DNA of 64,000 nt from Calditrichota bacterium. GTDB lineage: Bacteria > Zhuqueibacterota > Zhuqueibacteria > Thermofontimicrobiales > Thermofontimicrobiaceae. Under the pieces are notes generated by a model that saw only the letters and a list, made by a program, of their open reading frames with translations, had not been told where the DNA came from and did not search any database. Both the position numbers and the translations under genes were made by a program. The stretch is taken from contig JAADFU010000087.1 in NCBI GenBank assembly GCA_013152715.1, positions 4,516 through 68,515 on the forward strand, in the 5' to 3' direction. Positions within the stretch are counted from its first letter, which is position 1. The number at the start of each line of letters is the position of its first letter. Positions 58,339 to 64,000 of the stretch are shown one piece after another.

Positions 58339-59196
58339 ATGACGTTTGAATATTGGTACGTATTTCCTGTTTCAATTTTATTCGCGACAATTGCCATGGC
58401 GTCCGGTGTCGGCGGCGCAACATTTTTTTCGCCGTTTTTCATGCTGGGTCTGGGTTTGTCTCCGGAAATTGCCATCGGTACCGGTCTCATCACTGAGGTT
58501 TTTGGGTTTGCCAGCGGTCTGTACGCTTACGCTTACAAAAAATTGATCGATTACAAATTAGGACTGGCGCTGCTGATGGTGACTGTGCCCATGGCGTTGG
58601 TTGGCACTTGGGCTGCCAGCGCGATTGAACCGGATATTTTGAAAGCAATTTTAGGTGTCGGACTTTTTGGCGTGGCTGCCAGTTTTCTCAAATCCCCGGA
58701 TGCGCACGAAATCGAGCGGCTGGACAAATTGATCACAGTTGATTTTGGAGAACAAAAGGCGGAGACCTGTCTCGTTACCCGCAAGAACGAAAAAATCTGT
58801 TACACGGTGTGCAACAAAACGCAGGGGCGGATGATTTCCGGCATCGGCGGCTTGTTTGTAGGAATGATTTCCACCGGACTGGGCGAACTGAACAGTTATT
58901 TTCTTTTGCAGCGCTGCCGCGTGCCCAGCGCGGTGTCCGTGGCGACCAGCGTTTTTGTTGTGGCAATTACTGCGCTGTCGGCGTCAATCGGTCATTTTTA
59001 CAAATTTACCACGCTCGGCGCTCCGACGCTGAACATTGTTTTGAGCGTCGTTATTTTTACTGTGCCGGGCGTCATTCTCGGGGCGCAATTAGGTTCTTTT
59101 CTTTCCAGAAAAATCCCACAAGTGGTGTTCGAAAAAGGTCTGGGAATTTTATTCATCATCGTCGCGGCGCTTACGCTGGGTGAGGTAATTTTATGA
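58339..59196 (+). CDS. TSUP-family (TauE/SafE) transporter with Cys-rich cytoplasmic loop
   Basis: The 285-residue protein has two TSUP halves: ATIAMASGVGGATFFSPFFM with EIAIGTGLITEVFGFASGLY, and ISGIGGLFVGMISTGLGELN with PSAVSVATSVFVVAITALSA. Between them lies a charged loop of about 45 residues (DAHEIERLDKLITVDFGEQK followed by AETCLVTRKNEKICYTVC). It carries three cysteines and is absent from the shorter TSUP at 40214. It may transport sulfite, thiosulfate or another sulfur anion. Its stop overlaps the HAD gene start by 4 nt. Confidence 0.87.
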   Translation: MTFEYWYVFPVSILFATIAMASGVGGATFFSPFFMLGLGLSPEIAIGTGLITEVFGFASGLYAYAYKKLIDYKLGLALLMVTVPMALVGTWAASAIEPDILKAILGVGLFGVAASFLKSPDAHEIERLDKLITVDFGEQKAETCLVTRKNEKICYTVCNKTQGRMISGIGGLFVGMISTGLGELNSYFLLQRCRVPSAVSVATSVFVVAITALSASIGHFYKFTTLGAPTLNIVLSVVIFTVPGVILGAQLGSFLSRKIPQVVFEKGLGILFIIVAALTLGEVIL

Positions 59197-59936
59197 TAAA
59201 AGCAATTGTCTTCGATCTCGATGGGACGCTGGTGCAGACGGAAATTTTGAAAGCACGGTCTTACGCTCGCGCTGCCGTTGATTTGTCCGAAAAAAAGATT
59301 TCTGAAGTAGAAGTGATTGAGGCGTTCAAAGACGTCGTGGGAAAATCCAGAAAAGAAGTGGCGGTGTTTCTGCTGAAGAAATTCGATCTGGAACATGCGG
59401 CAGCGGCTCAGACGGAAAGATTTGGCGTCAAAGAAGCGTGGCAGGCATTTGTTCAGGTACGAATGGAAATTTACCAGAAATTTTTAGACGAGCCGCGGGT
59501 GCTCAAAAAATATCTCTGTCCGTACAATATGCAGTTGCTTAAATTTGCCCGAAAAAGTGATTACAAAACCGGGCTGGCGACGATGTCCCATTGTGCGCAA
59601 GCAAACCGGGTATTGGATATTCTGGAAATAAAAAACTATTTTGATTTTGTCGCGACGAGAGACGATGTGGAGCAGGGAAAACCTGATCCGGAAATTTACT
59701 TACTCATGGCGCAGGAATTGGACGTTGAACCGCAAGAATGCCTGGTAATTGAGGATTCTCTGAACGGAGTGCGGGCGGCAATTTCCGCGGGCACGAGTCC
59801 GCTCGCCGTGGTGACAGATTTCACGCGAGAAGCTGTCGTCAGGAGTGGGGCTATTTCATTGGAAAATATTGTGAATGAACCAAAAAATTTGCTGCGCACG
59901 GCAAAAGATATTTTAACGGAAAAATGCGATGATTAG
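59193..59936 (+). CDS. HAD-superfamily phosphatase (beta-phosphoglucomutase-like)
   Basis: The 247-residue protein has the HAD motifs: IKAIVFDLDGTLVQTEIL (nucleophile Asp and acid Asp), a cap domain with the KAxxxxR-like run, KTGLATMSHCAQANRVLDIL (motif II region, with Thr/Ser), and KPDPEIYLLMAQEL with Lys of motif III and VIEDSLNGVRAAISAGTSPL with the ED acidic pair. This is the subfamily IA beta-phosphoglucomutase/phosphatase type. It overlaps both neighbours by a few bases and leads into rpiA, so a sugar-phosphate substrate is likely. Confidence 0.87.
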   Translation: MIKAIVFDLDGTLVQTEILKARSYARAAVDLSEKKISEVEVIEAFKDVVGKSRKEVAVFLLKKFDLEHAAAAQTERFGVKEAWQAFVQVRMEIYQKFLDEPRVLKKYLCPYNMQLLKFARKSDYKTGLATMSHCAQANRVLDILEIKNYFDFVATRDDVEQGKPDPEIYLLMAQELDVEPQECLVIEDSLNGVRAAISAGTSPLAVVTDFTREAVVRSGAISLENIVNEPKNLLRTAKDILTEKCDD

Positions 59937-60651
59937 CGAACGACCAAAAACGAGAGATGAACTCAAGCAATTGGCGGCAATTCGGGCGCTTGATTTTGTG
60001 AAATCGGACATGGTTTTAGGCGTCGGCTCCGGTTCAACGGTATATTTTTTGCTGAAAAAACTTGGCGAAAAAATTCGCTCCGGAACTTTGTCCGCTATTT
60101 GCGCCATTCCCAGCTCGCTGCGAACGCAAAAATTGGCTGAAGAGTTTGGCGTTCCAATGACTGATTTTTTGCATCATCCGCGAATCGATCTGACAATCGA
60201 CGGCGCCGATGAGGTGGATGCGGGGCTTAATTTGATAAAAGGCGGCGGCGGCGCATTGTTGCGTGAAAAGATTTTAGCGCAAAATAGCGATCGCCTTTTT
60301 ATTATTGCCGATGAAACAAAGATCGTGGAAAGATTGGGTCTGAAATTTCCTTTGCCGGCCGAAGTGATTCCTTTTGCTCTGGAGCCGTCAATGTCTTTTT
60401 TGAAAAAAATGGGATTTGAACCGAACGTTCGGAAAGCCGAAAATGAAAAGTTTTTCACGACCGATCAGGGAAATTTTATCATCGATTTTTTTCTAAAAGA
60501 GAATACCGATCTTACTGAACTGGCAAAAATTTTGGCGGAACGCGCCGGAATCGTAGAGCACGGATTATTTTTACAAATGGCGGATCGGGTGATTGTCGGG
60601 ACGCAGACTGGCGTTCAAATTATCGATAAATTTACCCGTGCCGTGGAATAA
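59929..60651 (+). CDS. rpiA: Ribose-5-phosphate isomerase A
   Basis: The 240-residue protein is a clear RpiA: MVLGVGSGSTVYFLLKKLGE (phosphate loop), SSLRTQKLAEEFGVPM, RIDLTIDGADEVDAGLNLIK with the DGADE catalytic Asp, GGGGALLREKILAQNSDRLF with the catalytic Glu-Lys, and IVEHGLFLQMADRVIVGTQT. It interconverts ribulose-5-phosphate and ribose-5-phosphate. The start overlaps the HAD gene by 8 nt and gnd follows 21 nt later, so all pentose-phosphate steps here are co-expressed. Confidence 0.95.
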   Translation: MISERPKTRDELKQLAAIRALDFVKSDMVLGVGSGSTVYFLLKKLGEKIRSGTLSAICAIPSSLRTQKLAEEFGVPMTDFLHHPRIDLTIDGADEVDAGLNLIKGGGGALLREKILAQNSDRLFIIADETKIVERLGLKFPLPAEVIPFALEPSMSFLKKMGFEPNVRKAENEKFFTTDQGNFIIDFFLKENTDLTELAKILAERAGIVEHGLFLQMADRVIVGTQTGVQIIDKFTRAVE

Positions 60652-60672
60652 CTTTATTTGAGAGGTAGAAAA

Positions 60673-61584
60673 ATGAAATTAGCAATGATTGGCTTAGGAA
60701 AAATGGGCGCCAACATGGCGACGCGTTTACTGAAAGACGGACATGAAATTGTAGCTTTTGATTTGAATAAAAATGCTGTGAAAAAATTGGAAGAGATCGG
60801 TGCTGAGCCCGCTTTTCGACTTGAGGAACTGAAAGAAAAATTATCGCCGCCGCGAGTTATGTGGGTAATGGTTCCGTCCGGCGCGCCCACCGAGGCGACG
60901 ATTACGCAATTAATTCAAATGATGGAAAAGGGCGATATCATCATCGACGGCGGCAATAGTAATTATCGGGATAGCAAACGCCGCGCCGAAATGGTGCAAA
61001 AAAGCGGTTTGCATTTCGTGGACGTCGGCACCAGCGGCGGAGTCTGGGGACTGAAAGAAGGTTACAGCATGATGATCGGCGGCGAGACTGAAATTGTAGA
61101 AAACTTGCGGCCTATTTTTGAAACGCTGGCTCCCGGAAAAGACACAGGTTGGGGTCATGTCGGACCCAGTGGCGCGGGTCATTTTGTGAAAATGGTACAC
61201 AACGGGATCGAATACGGACTGATGCAGGCGTACGCCGAGGGGTTCGAGATTCTCAAAAAACGAGAAGAATTTAGTCTGGATTTGCATCAGATCGCTGAAA
61301 TTTGGCGTTTTGGCAGCGTGATTCGGAGCTGGCTGCTCGACCTGACTGCCGAGGCGCTGAAAGAAGATCAAAATTTAAGCGACATCAAGGGTTGGGTCGC
61401 CGATAGCGGAGAAGGCCGCTGGACTGTGGCCGACGCCATCGAGTTGGACGTCCCGGCGCCGGTGATTACTCTCTCGCTGATGATGCGTTTTGTCAGTCGG
61501 CAGGATGAGAGTTTTGCCGCAAAAATACTTGCCGCCATGCGCAATCAGTTCGGCGGCCACGCAGTCAAAAAAAGTGAAAATTAA
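60673..61584 (+). CDS. gnd: 6-phosphogluconate dehydrogenase, short (YqeC/GndA-type) form
   Basis: ATG 60673 follows GAGAGGTAG, giving 303 residues. The Rossmann start is MKLAMIGLGKMGANMATRLL. Catalytic motifs are IIDGGNSNYRDSKRRAEMVQ, DVGTSGGVWGLKEGYSMMIG, and GPSGAGHFVKMVHNGIEYGL with the Lys and HNGIEYG of this family. The length of about 300 residues identifies the short, decarboxylating form that lacks the C-terminal half of E. coli Gnd and in some species prefers NAD+. AFDLNKN after the second strand has Asp where NADP-specific enzymes carry a basic NRT motif, which fits NAD preference (inference). Confidence 0.92.
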   Translation: MKLAMIGLGKMGANMATRLLKDGHEIVAFDLNKNAVKKLEEIGAEPAFRLEELKEKLSPPRVMWVMVPSGAPTEATITQLIQMMEKGDIIIDGGNSNYRDSKRRAEMVQKSGLHFVDVGTSGGVWGLKEGYSMMIGGETEIVENLRPIFETLAPGKDTGWGHVGPSGAGHFVKMVHNGIEYGLMQAYAEGFEILKKREEFSLDLHQIAEIWRFGSVIRSWLLDLTAEALKEDQNLSDIKGWVADSGEGRWTVADAIELDVPAPVITLSLMMRFVSRQDESFAAKILAAMRNQFGGHAVKKSEN

Positions 61585-61605
61585 CAATCGCAGTTGAGGA
61601 AAATA

Positions 61606-63144
61606 ATGGAAAAACCTGAAAATTCGACTATTGTCATCTTTGGCGCTTCCGGCGATTTGACAAAAAGAAAATTGATGCCGGCGCTTTTCGACCTGTACGT
61701 TCGCGGCGAATTGGCCGATGATTTTGCTGTTCTGGGAACAAGCCGCAGCGCATTCACCGACGACAGCTTTCGCGAAAAAATGAACTCTGATCTGGATCAA
61801 TTTTACCAAAAAAACAAGATTTCCAAAAGGCAGAAGAGAGAATTTCTGCAACACATTTATTATCAAACAGCGGATTTGACTCAAAAAAGTGAATTTGTCG
61901 CGCTGAAAGAAAAACTGCTTCAGGTAGATGCGCAAGCAAAAACTCGCGGCAATTTCATTTTTTATTTGTCCACTTCGCCGTCGTTGTTCGCCGTCATCGC
62001 GGAAAATCTGGGAGAAATCGGATTAGCCAAGCCGGATGACGAGAATGGCTGGCGTCGGATCGTGCTGGAAAAGCCGTTTGGGTTTGATTTGCAGTCAGCG
62101 CGGGAGTTGAACCGCAAATTGCAGAAAATTTTTCTTGAGGATCAGATTTATCGAATAGATCACTATTTGGGAAAAGAGACGGTGCAAAATATTCTGGCGT
62201 TTCGTTTCGCCAATGGCATTTTCGAGCCGCTGTGGAATCGCAATTACATTCATCACGTGGAAGTAACGGCTGCGGAATCCATTGGCGTTGAAAAACGCGG
62301 CAAGTATTACGAGAAATCTGGCGCCCTACGCGACATGGTGCAAAATCATTTGCTGCAAGTTGTAGCGACGATTGCCATGGAGCCGCCGATTAAATTTGAC
62401 GCGACGGATGTGCGAAATGAGAAAGTGAAAGTTTTCCACGCTTTGCGGCCTATGGGAGAGAAAGAAGTGGAAAAATACGTCATTCGCGGCCAGTATCTGG
62501 CATCAATCATCAAAGGAGAAGCTATTTCCGGCTATCGCGAAGAAGAAAATGTTGATCCGAATTCCCGTACCGAAACCTTTGTGGCGATGAAATTTTTCAT
62601 TGATAATTGGCGTTGGGGCGATGTGCCGTTTTACATTCGCACCGGGAAAAGACTGCCGGACCGCGTTTCCGAGGTGGTAATTCATTTCAAAAAAACTCCA
62701 CATTTTTTATTTCAGTCCCAGCGCTCGCATGAAAATGGCGATAATTTTCTCATCATCCGAATTCAGCCCGATGAGGGAATCGTTCTTCGCTTTGGCATGA
62801 AAGTGCCTGGCGCAGGTTTTAAAATTAAAACAGTGGACATGGATTTTCACTATTCAGACCTCGGAGGAGATACGAAACTTCCCGACGCGTACGAAAGATT
62901 ATTGTTGGACTGCATGTTGGGAGACGCCACGCTTTACGCCCGTGCTGATGCCGTAGATGCGTGTTGGGAATTTATTATGCCGATTTTGCGGGCGTGGCAA
63001 AAAAATCCTGATATTAAACTTTTTGGATATCCGTCTGGAACCTGGGGGCCAGAGGAAACGCGGAAACTCATCGAAGGACCTCATGTTGATTGGCATTATC
63101 CGTGTGCAAATTTGTCGCAAGACACAGGACATTGTGAGTTATAA
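61606..63144 (+). CDS. zwf: Glucose-6-phosphate 1-dehydrogenase
   Basis: ATG 61606 follows GAGGAAAATA; the product has 512 residues, the usual length. Motifs are VIFGASGDLTKRKLMPALFD (NADP loop), VLEKPFGFDLQSARELNR, and RIDHYLGKETVQNILAFRF, the active-site signature with catalytic His and substrate Lys. NNYIHH-type RNYIHHVEVTAAESIGVEKR and SGALRDMVQNHLLQVVATIA follow. It makes 6-phosphogluconolactone and NAD(P)H. It is the third gene of the oxidative pentose-phosphate operon and is followed 2 nt later by pgl. Confidence 0.95.
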   Translation: MEKPENSTIVIFGASGDLTKRKLMPALFDLYVRGELADDFAVLGTSRSAFTDDSFREKMNSDLDQFYQKNKISKRQKREFLQHIYYQTADLTQKSEFVALKEKLLQVDAQAKTRGNFIFYLSTSPSLFAVIAENLGEIGLAKPDDENGWRRIVLEKPFGFDLQSARELNRKLQKIFLEDQIYRIDHYLGKETVQNILAFRFANGIFEPLWNRNYIHHVEVTAAESIGVEKRGKYYEKSGALRDMVQNHLLQVVATIAMEPPIKFDATDVRNEKVKVFHALRPMGEKEVEKYVIRGQYLASIIKGEAISGYREEENVDPNSRTETFVAMKFFIDNWRWGDVPFYIRTGKRLPDRVSEVVIHFKKTPHFLFQSQRSHENGDNFLIIRIQPDEGIVLRFGMKVPGAGFKIKTVDMDFHYSDLGGDTKLPDAYERLLLDCMLGDATLYARADAVDACWEFIMPILRAWQKNPDIKLFGYPSGTWGPEETRKLIEGPHVDWHYPCANLSQDTGHCEL

Positions 63145-63146
63145 AA

Positions 63147-63896
63147 ATGAATTTTAAAATAAAAATTTTTGATACGCCGGATGCGTTGAGTGACGCACTG
63201 GCGCTCGAGTTTCAACGAGTTGTGATTCAAAAAAAATACAACGCGCAATCGCTGGTTGTCGCTCTTTCCGGAGGCAGCACGCCGGCGAGATTTTTTGCTG
63301 CTCTAACGCGCTTAGATCGAATGACGCCCATTCCTTGGGATATTGTTCAATTTTTCTGGGGCGACGAACGCTGTGTAGCACCGGATCACGAGGAGAGCAA
63401 TTTTGGGATGGCAAAAAAACTGCTGTTTGATCATGTTGCAATTCCTGAAAAAAATATTCATCGCATCAAGGGCGAAGCTGATCCTGAACATGAGGCGCTG
63501 CGTTACCGAAAATTGATCGAAAAATTCGTCCCGCAAACCGCTGACGGGTTTCCGCGTTTTGATTGGATTTTTTTAGGAATGGGCGAAGACGGGCACACGG
63601 CTTCGATTTTTCCTGACGCCGACGCGGTAAAAATTAAAAATGAATGGACGACCGTCGCCAGACATCCTCAGAGCGGGCAGCAAAGAATCACTTTGACGCT
63701 TCCGGTGATTAATCGTGCGGAGAGAATTACATTTCTCGTTACCGGCAAAAAGAAAGCCGCGTTGACGCAGAAAATATTAGCGAAAAATCCGAGCGCAAAA
63801 TCGCTTCCCGCGTCAAAGGTGAGCGCTGAATTTGGCATTGTGGAATGGTATCTGGACAGCGAGGCGGGTTTGTACATTAATAACGGGCATAATTAG
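63147..63896 (+). CDS. pgl: 6-phosphogluconolactonase
   Basis: The 249-residue protein has the Pgl/NagB-like fold: SLVVALSGGSTPARFFAAL, IVQFFWGDERCVAPDHEESN, IHRIKGEADPEHEALRYRKL and IFLGMGEDGHTASIFPD with the catalytic His of the GxGxDGHTAS motif. The C-terminus has RITLTLPVINRAERITFLVT. It hydrolyses the lactone made by Zwf to 6-phosphogluconate for Gnd. It begins directly after zwf with no gap, so coupling is likely. Confidence 0.93.
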   Translation: MNFKIKIFDTPDALSDALALEFQRVVIQKKYNAQSLVVALSGGSTPARFFAALTRLDRMTPIPWDIVQFFWGDERCVAPDHEESNFGMAKKLLFDHVAIPEKNIHRIKGEADPEHEALRYRKLIEKFVPQTADGFPRFDWIFLGMGEDGHTASIFPDADAVKIKNEWTTVARHPQSGQQRITLTLPVINRAERITFLVTGKKKAALTQKILAKNPSAKSLPASKVSAEFGIVEWYLDSEAGLYINNGHN

Positions 63897-63938
63897 TGCT
63901 TTTGCTTTGGATTTAAATTTGAAAGAACTCCGTTGCTT

Positions 63939-64000
63939 ATGACTGCAGAAAAAAAGAGATTGCTTGAGGAAAAACAGAAGAAGGTTCCCTGGAAAAAATG
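63939..64000 (+). CDS. Start of a further gene, possibly a GH63-type glucosidase (truncated by right edge)
   Basis: ATG 63939 opens a frame that runs to the window end (20 codons visible): MTAEKKRLLEEKQKK, then VPWKK. Charged starts of the form E-x-x-R-L-E-E followed by W-K-x-W are common at the N-terminus of large GH63-like glucosidases that sit near sugar-phosphate genes. This is a weak, position-based guess. The ribosome site is poor. It lies 42 nt after pgl and may belong to the same operon. Confidence 0.45.
   Translation, partial: MTAEKKRLLEEKQKKVPWKK

Noticed and set aside
1-64000. tRNA, rRNA, CRISPR arrays, insertion sequences, integrases
   Set aside because: I read all intergenic gaps for cloverleaf-like, repeat-spacer or transposase signals and saw none. 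A small RNA without strong structure could be missed.

Overview
The window looks like a chromosomal contig of an anaerobic or microaerophilic bacterium of the FCB type, possibly Calditrichota/KSB1-like. This placement is inference. It rests on a secreted M1 peptidase ending in a type IX (Por) sorting domain, on rubrerythrin and ferritin genes, on ferredoxin and hemerythrin genes, and on moderately AT-rich DNA with strong GGAG-type ribosome sites. I see no rRNA, tRNA, CRISPR array, integrase or transposase.

Positions 1-23,897 are one exopolysaccharide locus read entirely leftward. It starts with a short SLBB export protein and a Wzc-type chain-length regulator/tyrosine kinase. Next come an initiating sugar-phosphate transferase carrying a degenerate GGDEF-like domain, a left-handed-helix acyltransferase, a polysaccharide deacetylase, several FemAB/GNAT acyltransferases, an acyl-carrier-protein/acyl-CoA-dehydrogenase/adenylating-ligase trio, a methyltransferase, a twice-frameshifted amidohydrolase, three GT4 glycosyltransferases, a Wzx flippase, a Wzy-like polymerase and, cut by the left edge, a protein resembling the N,N-dimethylformamidase large subunit. 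A strong sigma70-like promoter near 24,290 would give a leader of about 370 nt that contains an AT-rich palindrome.

Positions 24,556-32,132 hold housekeeping and mixed genes: a UPF0316 membrane protein, an RsmF-type rRNA methyltransferase, a dihydroorotate-dehydrogenase-like flavoprotein, a Crp/Fnr regulator and the M1 peptidase. Positions 32,414-36,884 form a redox/nitrosative-stress type operon (ferredoxin, DUF438-hemerythrin-PAS, DUF1858, cupin, NapH/NosR-like membrane Fe-S protein). A perfect TTGAC-N4-GTCAA site precedes it at the spacing expected of an FNR-type activator.

Positions 36,974-46,820 are a mosaic: SDR, UbiA prenyltransferase, cytochrome-b5-like/DUF2231 protein, TSUP exporter, DUF6599 and Tat-exported DUF362 proteins, cold-shock protein, TerC, a ParB-like domain and a YtcJ-type amidohydrolase. 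Positions 47,107-49,208 form an iron/peroxide operon: Fur-family regulator, ferritin-like protein, rubrerythrin, ferritin. A second Crp/Fnr regulator follows, then a gene-poor stretch.

Positions 51,861-58,299 resemble the arsenosugar-associated gene set (TIGR04283 and TIGR04282 glycosyltransferases, APH-like kinase, DUF547, a DUF3179 remnant, TVP38, mercuric-reductase-like flavoprotein), but no arsM or radical-SAM arsenosugar enzyme is present. Positions 58,339-63,896 carry a TSUP transporter, a HAD phosphatase and a compact pentose-phosphate operon (rpiA, gnd, zwf, pgl). The first codons of a further gene lie at the right edge.
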